Of a DNA stretch of 64,000 nucleotides, positions 42,894 through 51,692 are shown piece after piece. Source of the DNA: Geminicoccus roseus DSM 18922 (lineage in GTDB: Bacteria > Pseudomonadota > Alphaproteobacteria > Geminicoccales > Geminicoccaceae). The stretch's first letter is position 1, and each line of letters begins with the position of its first letter. The stretch spans positions 2,256,196 through 2,320,195 of the forward strand of contig NZ_KE386572.1 of the NCBI RefSeq assembly GCF_000427665.1, in the 5' to 3' direction. The position numbers and the translations under genes were made by a program. The notes under the pieces are model-generated. The model was given only the letters and a program-made list of their open reading frames with translations, made no database searches and was not told the DNA's origin.

Positions 42894-43814
42894 ATGGCGG
42901 CAGCGCTGACGCCGACGCGACGTGCATGGGGCAAGCGGGTGCTGGACCGCCTGACGCCTACCGGTCTGGCGGTGCCGGCCTTCCTGATTGCCTGGTCGTT
43001 CCTGGTCATCGTTCCGCTGCTCGTCATCGTGATGTTCAGCTTCTTCCAGGTGAAGTCGTACCGGATCGTCTACGAGCCCTCCCTTGCCACCTGGGAGACG
43101 CTGATCGAGTCCGGTCGCTGGATCACCGCCGTGCGGACCTTGCGGATCGGGATCACCATGACGGTGATCGAACTGCTGCTGGCGTTCCCCTTCGCGCTCT
43201 GGCTGGCCAAGGGCTGCAAGTCCAAGACCGTCAAGGCGCTGATCATCACCCTGCTCACGATCCCGTTCTTCCTGGATACCTCGTCGCGGATCATTGTCTG
43301 GCGGTCGATCCTGGGCACCAACGGCTTCGTGAACACCGTCCTGATGTCGTCGGGCCTGATCGACGAGCCGATCAGCTGGCTGCTCTACTCGGAGTTCGCC
43401 GTTCATTTCGGCATGCTCGGGACCTACTTCCCGACCATGGTCTTTCCGATCTTCATGATCATGTCGCTGATCGACGACGACTACATCCAGGCTAGCAGCG
43501 ACCTTGGCGGCAGTCCGGGCCAGACCCTGCTCTACGTGATCCTGCCCATGTCGCTGCCGGGCGTGGTAGCCGGGGTGGTCTTCACCCTCGTGCCGCTGAT
43601 GGCCGCCTTCACCGAGCCGCAGATGCTGGGTGGCGGGTTCGTCAACCTGCTGGGCAACTCGGTCAATTCGGCCCTGCAGGAACTGAAGTATCCCACGGCA
43701 GCGGCCCTCTCGACCGTCGTCGTGGCGCTGCTCGGCCTCTGCCTCGCCGCCCTGATCATGATCACCCGAAAGCGGTTCGACATGTCCACCATGTTCCAGG
43801 CGATCCAGCGATGA
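42894..43814 (+). CDS. ABC transporter permease (PotB-like)
   Basis: The 306-residue protein has six or so hydrophobic segments, with VPAFLIAWSFLVIVPLLVIVMF cut short here to its theme, and the EAA-type loop QASSDLGGSPGQTL near residue 207. This is the contact to the ATPase. A GAGGAGG ribosome site 8 bp upstream of the ATG fixes the start; a TTG eight codons earlier is unlikely. It ends in a 4-bp ATGA overlap with the second permease. Confidence 0.92.
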   Translation: MAAALTPTRRAWGKRVLDRLTPTGLAVPAFLIAWSFLVIVPLLVIVMFSFFQVKSYRIVYEPSLATWETLIESGRWITAVRTLRIGITMTVIELLLAFPFALWLAKGCKSKTVKALIITLLTIPFFLDTSSRIIVWRSILGTNGFVNTVLMSSGLIDEPISWLLYSEFAVHFGMLGTYFPTMVFPIFMIMSLIDDDYIQASSDLGGSPGQTLLYVILPMSLPGVVAGVVFTLVPLMAAFTEPQMLGGGFVNLLGNSVNSALQELKYPTAAALSTVVVALLGLCLAALIMITRKRFDMSTMFQAIQR

Positions 43815-44683
43815 TCGGCTCTCCGTCCATGCCGACGATGGCGCTGATCGACGAGCGGGCGCTGGGCGAGCGCAGCCGGTTCTGGCGCCGGATCAGCCGC
43901 TGGCCGGGTTGGCCGGGGGTCGCAAGGGCGCTTGGCTTCTTCGCGATCGCGATGATCTACGTGCCGATGCTCTGGCTGGCGATCATGTCGTTTGCCGAGA
44001 GCCCCCTTTCCGGGATGCCCTATCCGCTGACTCTCGGCAATTACGGCGCCCTGGTGGAGGACGAGCGGTGGATTCCGCCCCTGCAGACCAGCTTGGTGAT
44101 GAGCCTGCTGGTGGCGCTCGTCTGCATGGTGATCGCCACCATGGTCGGCCGGGCGATCACGCGGATGCGACGGCCGGGTGGCGTCCTGCTGCTCACCCTG
44201 CTCCCGCTGTTCGTGCCGGGACTGACCATGGGGGCGGCGCTGTTCATCTTCCTGCGCACCATGCTCGGCCTGACCATGGGGCTGTGGTCGATATTCCTGG
44301 CGCAGCTGATCTGGGCGCTGCCGTTCGCCCTCCTGCTGGTCCTGGTGATCGCGAGCCGCTTCGATCTGCGGCTCCTGGAGGCGGCGGAGGATCTGGGCGC
44401 GCCACCCTGGCGGCGCTTTTGGGACATTGAGATGCCGCTCCTGCGGCCGGGCGTGTTCGGTGCCGGCGTGTTCGGCTTCCTCCTCTCGTTCAATGAACTG
44501 CTGCGTTCGCTGTTCCTGCGCGGCGTCGAGACGACCATGCCGATCTACAACTGGGCGATGGCCGCCTCGCAGCAGTCGCAGGTCCCGATCATCTTCTCGC
44601 TGGCGACCATCATCCTGGTGGTCACGCTGCCGGTGATGGGCCTGTTCTTCTGGTTCCTGTTCGTCAAGCTCGACCGCAGCTGA
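43811..44683 (+). CDS. ABC transporter permease (PotC-like)
   Basis: The 290-residue inner-membrane protein is the second channel subunit. About six hydrophobic helices follow a cytoplasmic start, with the ATPase-contact loop EAAEDLGAPPWRRFWDIEMP near residue 195. Its start overlaps the previous gene by 4 bp, so the two are coupled. It closes the importer operon. A 110-bp gap with an operator separates it from the aminotransferase gene. Confidence 0.92.
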   Translation: MIGSPSMPTMALIDERALGERSRFWRRISRWPGWPGVARALGFFAIAMIYVPMLWLAIMSFAESPLSGMPYPLTLGNYGALVEDERWIPPLQTSLVMSLLVALVCMVIATMVGRAITRMRRPGGVLLLTLLPLFVPGLTMGAALFIFLRTMLGLTMGLWSIFLAQLIWALPFALLLVLVIASRFDLRLLEAAEDLGAPPWRRFWDIEMPLLRPGVFGAGVFGFLLSFNELLRSLFLRGVETTMPIYNWAMAASQQSQVPIIFSLATIILVVTLPVMGLFFWFLFVKLDRS

Positions 44684-44731
44684 CCTGCCGTCGCAGCGTC
44701 ATTGACGGTCCTGCTCGTCCAGGAGCACAAC

Positions 44732-44741
44732 TGTGATCACA
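44732..44741. promoter_or_regulatory. TGTGATCACA operator before the class III aminotransferase
   Basis: The perfect palindrome lies 51 bp before the aminotransferase ATG and 48 bp after the permease stop. It shows that the aminotransferase can be controlled apart from read-through of the importer operon. TTGACG at 44,702 may be a -35 element, but no good -10 was seen. Confidence 0.72.
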
Positions 44742-44792
44742 CTGCGCCGCCCTCTTTCGGCGACGCTTCTTTCCCATTCATGGAGGCGACCG

Positions 44793-46223
44793 ATGCTGGA
44801 TGATCAAGCGCTGGGCGAGCGTGCCAATTACTCCTTGGAAGACATGGACCGGAACAGCCTGTTCCATCCCCTGACGTCGATCGCCACGCACATGGACAAG
44901 GGCCCTCATATCATGGGCAGCGCCAAGGGCGCCCGCCTCCGTGATCACAGTGGCAACGAGTTGGTGGATTGCTCCGGCGGGCTCTGGTGCGTGAATGTCG
45001 GCTATGGCCGGCCCGAGATCGCCGAGGCCGCCAAGCAGGCCATCCTGGACCTGAACTACTGGCATCTGTTCGGCTCGTCCTCCAACGAGGCAACGATCCG
45101 GCTTGCCGACAAGGTGCTCACCCTGTTCCATGAACAGGCGAATGCCCGGCACCTGAAGCGCGTGTTCTTCGGCACCTCCGGATCCGATGCCAATGACACC
45201 AACTACAAGCTCGTCCGCTACTACGCCAACCTGCGCGGCACCCCTGAGAAGAAGAAGATCATTTCCCGCCAGGGAGGCTATCACGGCCTGACGGCGGCGG
45301 CGGCGGCGCTCACCGGCATTCCCGTCTACCACAAGGCGTGGAGCCTGCACTCGGACGACGTCATCCACACCAGTTGCCCGCATTACTTCCGCTTCGCCCA
45401 TGACGGCGAGAGCGAGGAGGCATTCTGCGACCGGATGATCGCCGAGATCGAAGGGATCATCGAGCGCGAAGGGGCGGACAAGATCGGCGCGTTCATTGCC
45501 GAGCCCATCATGGGAACCGGCGGCGTCCTGATGCCCCCCAAGGGCTACTTCGCCAAGCTCCAGCCTGTGCTGCAGAAGCACGACATCCTGCTGATCGCCG
45601 ACGAGGTGATCACCGGCTTTGGCCGCACGGGCCATTGGTTCGGCACCGGTCTCTACGATCTCAAGCCCGACATCGTGACCCTCGCCAAGGGTATCACCAG
45701 CGCCTACTTCCCGGTCTCCGCCTCGGTGGTGTCCGACAGGATCTGGAACGTCCTGGAAGGCGCCTCGGCTGAGTTCGGGCCGGTGATGCACGGCTTCACC
45801 TATTCCGGGCATCCGGTCGGTGCCGCCGTGGGACTGGCCAACCTCGCCATCATGGAGAACGAGGGGATGGTTCAGAATGCCCGCATGGTGGGAACCTATC
45901 TCCGTGACGGCCTCCAGCAGCGCCTGGCCGAGCATCCGTTTGTCGGAGATGTTCGCGGCGAGGGGTTGATGATCGGCGTGGAGTTCACTGCGGATCGTGC
46001 CAAGCGGCGCCCGTTCGCCCCCGGCACCGGTGCCCACCGTGTGGCCGCGGCCAAGGCGGTGGAACACAAGCTGATGGTCCGCGCCCTGCCGTTCATCGAG
46101 GTGGTGTCGTTCTCGCCGCCGCTCTGCATCACCAAGGCGGAGTGCGACATGGCAATCGACCGGTTCGCTAGCGCCCTGAATGCGGCGACCCCGGAACTTG
46201 CACGGCTGAGCGCCTTGTCCTGA
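44793..46223 (+). CDS. class III (omega) aminotransferase of the cyclic-amide island
   Basis: The 476-residue PLP enzyme has GTSGSDAND near residue 127, ADEVITGFGRTG with Asp270, and the Schiff-base Lys299 in LAKG. It belongs to the same broad omega-transaminase group as the enzyme at 0.4-1.8 kb but is clearly separate in sequence. The TGGAGGCG site supports the ATG at 44793. Lactam pathways need an omega-amino acid transaminase after ring opening (for example 6-aminohexanoate or 5-aminovalerate), which fits its place beside HyuAB genes and a Pot-type importer. That link is inference. A GTGATCAC core also occurs inside the gene at 44941. Confidence 0.92.
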   Translation: MLDDQALGERANYSLEDMDRNSLFHPLTSIATHMDKGPHIMGSAKGARLRDHSGNELVDCSGGLWCVNVGYGRPEIAEAAKQAILDLNYWHLFGSSSNEATIRLADKVLTLFHEQANARHLKRVFFGTSGSDANDTNYKLVRYYANLRGTPEKKKIISRQGGYHGLTAAAAALTGIPVYHKAWSLHSDDVIHTSCPHYFRFAHDGESEEAFCDRMIAEIEGIIEREGADKIGAFIAEPIMGTGGVLMPPKGYFAKLQPVLQKHDILLIADEVITGFGRTGHWFGTGLYDLKPDIVTLAKGITSAYFPVSASVVSDRIWNVLEGASAEFGPVMHGFTYSGHPVGAAVGLANLAIMENEGMVQNARMVGTYLRDGLQQRLAEHPFVGDVRGEGLMIGVEFTADRAKRRPFAPGTGAHRVAAAKAVEHKLMVRALPFIEVVSFSPPLCITKAECDMAIDRFASALNAATPELARLSALS

Positions 46224-46231
46224 TCGACGAC

Positions 46232-46262
46232 GACGGTGGGGGCTTGTCTGGCTTCCACCGTC
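46232..46262 (+). terminator. hairpin after the aminotransferase gene
   Basis: GACGGTGG and CCACCGTC form an 8-bp stem with a 15-base loop, followed by GCTCCTTCC. It lies 8 bp after the stop and probably separates the aminotransferase from the regulator gene. Confidence 0.55.
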
Positions 46263-46383
46263 GCTCCTTCCGACATCATGTCGCCAGACGGTTGTCTGCC
46301 GGCGGAACCCGCGCGATAGCGGCCGGGGATGAGTGCGCTCATCAAGCCGCCGCCTATGTCGTTCCACCATATTGAAGTCACGC

Positions 46384-47133
46384 ATGACATCCGATGGCAT
46401 CGGCCCGGCCTGGCTGCTGCGGCATCGTCCAGATGCGCCCGAGCCCGACGAGAGTACGTTAGGTCAACAGGTCTATCTCGGCCTGGAAGAGCGGATCCTC
46501 ACAGGCCAGCTCTTGCCGGGCGCCAAGGTCAGCCTGCGCAAGCTCGCGACCTCCCTTGAGACGAGCATGCAGCCGGTCCGCGAGGCGGTCGGACGGCTGG
46601 TGGCTGCCTCTGCCCTGGAAATGACGCCCAACCGGTCGATCCGGGTGCCCCCGGTCGACCGGGGGGTGATCGACGAGATCTGGGCCATGCGGCTGCTCCT
46701 GGAGGGAGAAGCGGCGGCCCGCTTCGCGGCCCGTCATACCCTGGCGGAAACCCGAGAACTGTTCGCACCCACCCGCACCATGCGCACCTTACGGTTCGGC
46801 GTCGATCTGGTGCCGACCATGCAGGGGCTGATGGAGTGGAACTTCCGCCTCCTGCGCGGCTCAGGCTCGCCCATTCTGATCGGCATGGTCCATGGCCTGC
46901 TCTTGCGGTACGCCCCGTTCCTCGCGCATGCGCTGACGGTGCCGACGCCCTATGACGAGGCCTTCCTGCAGTTCACCCTGCATATCCAGGACGAACTCGT
47001 GCTGGCGATCGAGGCGGGGGATGTCGCGGCGGCGCGTCACCTGCGCTGCGCCGACCTCCGGTCCTTTCAGCGGTTCCTGTACAGCCGGGTTGGCTGGCAG
47101 CCGGGAGTGGGAGACGACGTTCCGGCGGCCTGA
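46384..47133 (+). CDS. GntR-family transcriptional regulator, FCD (FadR-like) type
   Basis: The 249-residue protein has a GntR winged helix at residues 27-90 (VYLGLEERILTGQLLPG, then LRKLATSLETSMQPVREAVGRL) and an all-helical FCD ligand domain from about 95. The FCD metal ligands are not all evident, so a metal-free effector site is possible. It is the only regulator inside the 19.8-47.1 kb island and is the best candidate to bind the seven TGTGATCACA sites. FadR-type GntR proteins bind short palindromes of this length. No such site lies directly before its own gene. The start is uncertain: a GTG 17 codons upstream is the alternative. It converges on the SDR gene with a 14-bp gap. Confidence 0.88.
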   Translation: MTSDGIGPAWLLRHRPDAPEPDESTLGQQVYLGLEERILTGQLLPGAKVSLRKLATSLETSMQPVREAVGRLVAASALEMTPNRSIRVPPVDRGVIDEIWAMRLLLEGEAAARFAARHTLAETRELFAPTRTMRTLRFGVDLVPTMQGLMEWNFRLLRGSGSPILIGMVHGLLLRYAPFLAHALTVPTPYDEAFLQFTLHIQDELVLAIEAGDVAAARHLRCADLRSFQRFLYSRVGWQPGVGDDVPAA

Positions 47134-47147
47134 GCGCTTCGCCCTGC

Positions 47148-47906
47148 TCAGTCGATGATGCCACCTGCCAGGAAGCCTCCATCGACTCCGATGACCTGGC
47201 CGGTGACATAGCTGGAGCCGTCGGGGTCGATCAGGTAGGCGATGGCGCCCGCGACTTCTTCCGGCATGCCATAGCGGCGCATGGGCACGGTGCGGTACCA
47301 GCTCTGGCGCATGCGCTTGCTATGGAAAGCTGCGACCAGCGGCGTCTCGATCGGGCCCGGTGCCACGATGTTGACCCGGATGCCGAGCGGGGCGAGTTCT
47401 ACCGCCATCACCTTGGTGAGCGTGGTGATCGCGGCCTTCGAGGCGCCATACGCGGCGCGCCCGACATTGCCTGCTATCCCCGAGACGCTCCCAATGTTGA
47501 CGATCGACCCGCCGCCACTCTGGGCCATCGCCTTGGCCACGGCCTTGGCGACCAGGAACGAGCCGATCAGGTTGATCTCGTAGACGCTGCGGAGCATCTG
47601 GGCGGTTGTATCGAGGAACGTCGCATCCGCGCCGACACCCGCCGAGTTCACCAGCCCTGCCACCGGCCCGCGCTCCCGCAGGGTGCGTTCGACCAGCTCG
47701 TCGATCATGGCTTCGTTGGTGACGTCGAGCAGGGCCGTCGAGAGCCTGTCACCATCATCGGCGCAACTCGCCGCCGTCCGCTCGAGCGCCTCAGGGTCGC
47801 GGTCGGCGGCGACCACCTGCCAGCCCTGGTCGAGAAGGCGCCGGACGCTCGCCTGGCCGATGCCTGAGCCGCCGCCTGTCACGATCACCGCTGGTCTCGT
47901 CGCCAT
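47148..47906 (-). CDS. SDR-family NAD(P)-dependent oxidoreductase
   Basis: The 252-residue classical short-chain dehydrogenase has TGGGSGIG at residues 10-17, an acidic residue after strand 2 (AADRDP, suggesting NAD preference), NSAGVG, the catalytic Ser in NIGSVSG and Tyr153/Lys157 in YGASK. APGPIETP and the GQVIGVDGGF end are typical. It could act as a 3-hydroxyacyl-CoA or hydroxy-acid dehydrogenase with the thiolase and acyl-CoA ligase upstream in the same operon. The ATG with an AAAGGGAGC stretch is used, leaving a 47-bp gap to the gene before it. Confidence 0.9.
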   Translation of the reverse strand: MATRPAVIVTGGGSGIGQASVRRLLDQGWQVVAADRDPEALERTAASCADDGDRLSTALLDVTNEAMIDELVERTLRERGPVAGLVNSAGVGADATFLDTTAQMLRSVYEINLIGSFLVAKAVAKAMAQSGGGSIVNIGSVSGIAGNVGRAAYGASKAAITTLTKVMAVELAPLGIRVNIVAPGPIETPLVAAFHSKRMRQSWYRTVPMRRYGMPEEVAGAIAYLIDPDGSSYVTGQVIGVDGGFLAGGIID

Positions 47907-47953
47907 CTCCCGCTCCCTTTGCGTGGGCCACACATCCGGCACCGGCCGCGTTC

Positions 47954-48907
47954 TCAGTCGGACGGTTCGATCACGAATTCGGCGGTGACGCAGACCGGGT
48001 TCTGTCCGCGCACCAGCACCCCTTCCGAGATCGCGCCATCCATGTCGACAATTGCGATGTCGATCCGGGCACGATGTCCTTGGGGTGTCTTCACGACCAG
48101 CCCCTCCCGGACAAGCAGTTCGGTGGCGTAGGAATCCACAACGCCGCCATCCTCGAAGCGGGCGCCGTTCAGGCTGCCGATCCCATGGATGCGAGCTCGA
48201 TCGACGCCATGGCCGGCGCAGATCGCCTCAAGGGCCAGGCAGACGTCTTCGTTGGGCCGGATCGTCACTGCAAGGCCAAGGCCTTCGCGGTGGCCGAGTA
48301 CGGTGGGCTTCTCGAGACGATCGGGCGTGAACAGGGTGAAGTTGGTCTCGGGATCATGAACCGCCGTGAACGCCCCCTCGATCAGGCCGATCCCCGTGAC
48401 CTGGACCGATTCGGCGACCTCCGTGTCGAGCGGCAAGAGATGGCCCATGCGGCGAATGCCATCGCTTCCGGACCAGAGGCCGTGGCAGTGGATGAACGGC
48501 GCGCCATCCCGTCGCCCGACGATGGCGCCAGCTTCTTCGATCTGGACCGGGCCTTCTGGGCTATAGGTGGCGCTATACCATGCTGCATGATCCGTGCCCG
48601 GAGACCCTGCCGGGATCACGTAGTGGAAGGGCTGAAAGCGGCCGCCGCGGATCCGGATGAAGCCGCCGGCGCAGCCCGCATCAGCGAAACCATGGGCAAT
48701 GGCGGCATTGACGCTCCGCCCGGGCTCGATCCGGAAGCTCAATGGTATCGCTGGGGCGGCCATGCTGGCGGATCGCTGGGCGGCCGGAGGCCCGGGATGG
48801 CGGATCCAGCGCTGCGGCGGGCTTGGTGATCCCCCACCGTCCAGGCTGCTCGGCTCCATGATGGGAGACGTCCTTCGGGCAGTTCCAGACTCCGGCGGAT
48901 TCGTCAC
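47954..48907 (-). CDS. protein with two DUF296/PPC-like domains
   Basis: The protein, up to 317 residues, seems to hold two copies of the PPC (DUF296) fold. The first starts around SFRIEPGRSVNAAI and has PFIHCHGLW. The second starts VTIRPNEDVCLALEAI and has RIHGIGSLNGARFEDG. PPC domains form trimers; in plants they go with AT-hooks, while the bacterial ones are of unknown role. The GTG start overlaps the acyl-CoA ligase stop in a GTGA, which supports it. An ATG at 48859 would give 301 residues and drop a Pro/Ser-rich tail. It is cotranscribed with CoA-ligase and thiolase genes, so an acyl-CoA link is likely. Confidence 0.75.
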   Translation of the reverse strand: MTNPPESGTARRTSPIMEPSSLDGGGSPSPPQRWIRHPGPPAAQRSASMAAPAIPLSFRIEPGRSVNAAIAHGFADAGCAGGFIRIRGGRFQPFHYVIPAGSPGTDHAAWYSATYSPEGPVQIEEAGAIVGRRDGAPFIHCHGLWSGSDGIRRMGHLLPLDTEVAESVQVTGIGLIEGAFTAVHDPETNFTLFTPDRLEKPTVLGHREGLGLAVTIRPNEDVCLALEAICAGHGVDRARIHGIGSLNGARFEDGGVVDSYATELLVREGLVVKTPQGHRARIDIAIVDMDGAISEGVLVRGQNPVCVTAEFVIEPSD

Positions 48908-50526
48908 GCCGCCTTGTCCGGATCGAGCAGCCTGCGCTCCTGCAGCGTCTCCCGAATCAGCTTCTTGGTGATCTTGCCGTAGGCGGACTTCGGCATCTCG
49001 TCCAAGAAGATGAAGCGCTTGGGCATCTTGTAGCGAGCAAACTTGCCTTCAAGAAACGCCGCCAGATCGGCATCCGACACGGTGCCCTCAGCCGTGCGGA
49101 CACAGACGGCGATTCCGACCTCGCCCCAGACGGGGTCTGGGACGCCTAGTACCGCGACCTCGCTGATCTCGGGATGGATCAGGATCTTCTCCTCGATCTC
49201 GCGGGGATAAACGTTGGATCCTCCGGAGATGAACATGTCAGAGGCGCGGCCGGTGATATAGAGAAAGCCGCTCTCATCGAGATGGCCTAGATCGCCGGTT
49301 CGAAACCAGCCGTTGCGGAACGCTTTCGCATTGGCTTCCGGATTGTCGTAGTAGCCGGCGAACACGGCCGGACCAGCGACGCAGATCTCGCCAGTGCTCC
49401 CTGGCGGCAGTTCGGTGCCGTCATCGCCCTGGATCGACACGCGCATGCCGGTTCGCTCGAATCCGCAGGTGCCGACACGGGCGGCCGGAATGTCCTCTTC
49501 GTGGTGCTCGCTCGGAGGCAGGACGGTGATGTTGCCGGTCACTTCGCCCAGCCCGAAATACTGCACGAGAACAGGCCCGAGCTTGGCCAGCGCCTTCTTC
49601 TGGTCCGCGCGGTACATCGGGGCGCCGGCATAGATCACGTAGCGCAGGGAGGAGTGGTCATGACGGTCGACCGCTGGATGCTCGACGAGCATCTTCAGGA
49701 TGGTCGGTACCGTGAACATGTTGGAGATCCGCCACTTCTCGACGAGCGACCAGGCCATGTCGACGTCGAAGCGCTCGCCCGGCAGCAGAACCGTCTTGGC
49801 CCCTGCCGCCACCTGCACCAGCTGGTGGATGCCTGCGCCATGCGACAGCGGGGCAACCACCAAGGAGGCATCGTCCTTGCCCGTTCCAGGCATCAGGTCG
49901 CATAGATGATTGGCGATGACAAAGGCCATCTGGCCATGGGTAAGGACAGCCGCCTTGGGCCGTCCGGTCGTGCCGGAGGTGAAAAAGAACCAGCACGGAT
50001 CATCCCGGTCGACCACCGTGTCCGGAACGACCGCGCCCAGATGGCGCGCTACCAGCGTGTCATGGTCGCTGGCGAAATCGGCTGCTCCGATCGAGATCGT
50101 GAAGCGGAGCTGCGGGCAGGATTGCTGGCATGTCGCGGCGTGCTGCGGAAACGACGCATTGCAGATCAGTCCCTTGGCGCCACTCGCCTGAGCGAGAAAG
50201 GCGATCTCTTCCGGGGTCTGGCGAAAATTGGCCGGAACCCACACCGCGCCCAAGCGAAAGCAGGCGAACATCGCCTCGAACATCTGGTTGCAGTTCTGCG
50301 ACTGCACCAGGATCCGGTCACCCTTCTCGACGCCATAGTCGTCGCGGAGCGCGGCCGCGATCGCGTCGACCCGCGCCCCCAGTTCATTCCAGGTCCAGCG
50401 GGCCTCGCCCCAGACTAGCGCCACCTCGTCCCCAAGGCGGCGGCGCGAACGGGTCAGGAAATGGGCAAGGTTGGCGACGGTGGTCGAGACGGGCGTGATG
50501 CCGCCCCTGGGGCTGACCGCCGTCAC
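48904..50526 (-). CDS. acyl-CoA synthetase (AMP-forming, ANL superfamily)
   Basis: The 540-residue enzyme shows the AMP-binding P-loop FTSGTTGRPKAAVLTH near residue 185, YFGLGEVTGN, the TGDLGHLDE hinge region and the catalytic C-terminal Lys in SAYGKITKK. It activates a carboxylic acid to its CoA thioester with ATP; the chain type is open, though the layout resembles medium- or long-chain ligases. The GTG start forms a GTGA overlap with the thiolase stop, so the two are translationally coupled. It acts with the thiolase and SDR in what looks like side-chain or keto-acid breakdown. Confidence 0.9.
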   Translation of the reverse strand: MTAVSPRGGITPVSTTVANLAHFLTRSRRRLGDEVALVWGEARWTWNELGARVDAIAAALRDDYGVEKGDRILVQSQNCNQMFEAMFACFRLGAVWVPANFRQTPEEIAFLAQASGAKGLICNASFPQHAATCQQSCPQLRFTISIGAADFASDHDTLVARHLGAVVPDTVVDRDDPCWFFFTSGTTGRPKAAVLTHGQMAFVIANHLCDLMPGTGKDDASLVVAPLSHGAGIHQLVQVAAGAKTVLLPGERFDVDMAWSLVEKWRISNMFTVPTILKMLVEHPAVDRHDHSSLRYVIYAGAPMYRADQKKALAKLGPVLVQYFGLGEVTGNITVLPPSEHHEEDIPAARVGTCGFERTGMRVSIQGDDGTELPPGSTGEICVAGPAVFAGYYDNPEANAKAFRNGWFRTGDLGHLDESGFLYITGRASDMFISGGSNVYPREIEEKILIHPEISEVAVLGVPDPVWGEVGIAVCVRTAEGTVSDADLAAFLEGKFARYKMPKRFIFLDEMPKSAYGKITKKLIRETLQERRLLDPDKAA

Positions 50527-51692
50527 TTCACGCGCTCCATGATCGACACGTAGTTGGCGACCGCGGCGCCGCCCATGTTGAAGACGCCGGCCAGGGTGGC
50601 GTTCGGGATCTGCATGGCGCCACCCTCGTTCATGAGCTGCATCGCCGCCATCACATGCATCGAGACGCCGGTGGCGCCGATCGGATGCCCCTTGGACTTC
50701 AGGCCGCCGGAGGGATTGACCGGGAGTCGCCCGTCCTTTGTCGTCCAGCCCTCCCGGACCGCCCGGTGCCCCTGGCCCGGCTCGACCAGACCCATCGCCT
50801 CGTACTCGATCATTTCGGCAATGGTGAAGCAGTCATGGGTCTCGACCAGGTCGAGGTCGTCCAGGCTCAGGCCCGCGTTCGAGAGCGCCTTGGACCAAGC
50901 GATTCTAGCGCCCCTGAACTCGGTTACATCGCGCCGGCTGAGCGCCAGGATGTCGTTGGCGTTGCAGCGGGCGCGAAAGCCGATGGCGCGCCGCAGACCA
51001 CTTGCGGTCTCTTCATCCGCCACGATCAGGGCGGCGGCGCCGTCCGACACCAGCGAGCAGTCGGTGCGCCGGAGGGGAGGGGCGACATACGGGTTCTTCT
51101 CGGAGACCGTGTTGCAGAAGTCGAACCCGAAATCCCTGCGCATATGGGCATAGGGATTCGCCATCCCGTTGGCGTGGTTCTTGGCGGCGATCATCGCGAG
51201 CTCGGAGGACCGGTCGCCGTGCTTTTGGAAGTACTGCTGGGCGATCCGGCCGAACAGTCCGGCAAAGCCGCCTTCGACCTCGGCCTCCTCGGCGCGGTAG
51301 CAGGCGCTGAGCAGGATGTCGCCGACATCGGCCGTGGGGGTTGCGGTCATCTTCTCCGCGCCGACGACCAGCGCCACCCGGCCGCGCCCGGCTTCGATGA
51401 AGTCCATGGCGCTGTAGAGCGCAGCCGAGCCGGTGGCACAGGCGTTCTCCATGCGCACCGCCGGCACATGATCCAGCCCCTCCTGGGCCATCGCGACCAG
51501 GGCGCCCTGGAAGTCCTGCTTGGAGAAGCCGTTGTTCATGACCCCGACGAAGATCCCGTCCACCGCCTCGGTTCCGATACCGGCATGGTCCAGGGCGGCG
51601 CCGACGACCTCGGCCATCAGGCGCTCGGTCGAGGGGGCCTCCGACTTGCCGAACTGGTTGTGCGCCCAGCCAACGATCTGCGCCTTGCTCAT
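50523..51692 (-). CDS. thiolase-family acyltransferase (SCP-x type)
   Basis: The 389-residue protein belongs to the SCP-x branch of thiolases. The nucleophile Cys is at residue 85 in ENACATGSAAL, the His in VETHDCF and the closing GGLKSKGHPIGATG block. It would cleave a 3-ketoacyl-CoA into acetyl- or propionyl-CoA and a shorter acyl-CoA. Many such proteins work with a small DUF35 partner; none is encoded here. It overlaps the IclR gene by 4 bp (ATGA), so the enzymes are made from the regulator's own message. Confidence 0.9.
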   Translation of the reverse strand: MSKAQIVGWAHNQFGKSEAPSTERLMAEVVGAALDHAGIGTEAVDGIFVGVMNNGFSKQDFQGALVAMAQEGLDHVPAVRMENACATGSAALYSAMDFIEAGRGRVALVVGAEKMTATPTADVGDILLSACYRAEEAEVEGGFAGLFGRIAQQYFQKHGDRSSELAMIAAKNHANGMANPYAHMRRDFGFDFCNTVSEKNPYVAPPLRRTDCSLVSDGAAALIVADEETASGLRRAIGFRARCNANDILALSRRDVTEFRGARIAWSKALSNAGLSLDDLDLVETHDCFTIAEMIEYEAMGLVEPGQGHRAVREGWTTKDGRLPVNPSGGLKSKGHPIGATGVSMHVMAAMQLMNEGGAMQIPNATLAGVFNMGGAAVANYVSIMERVK

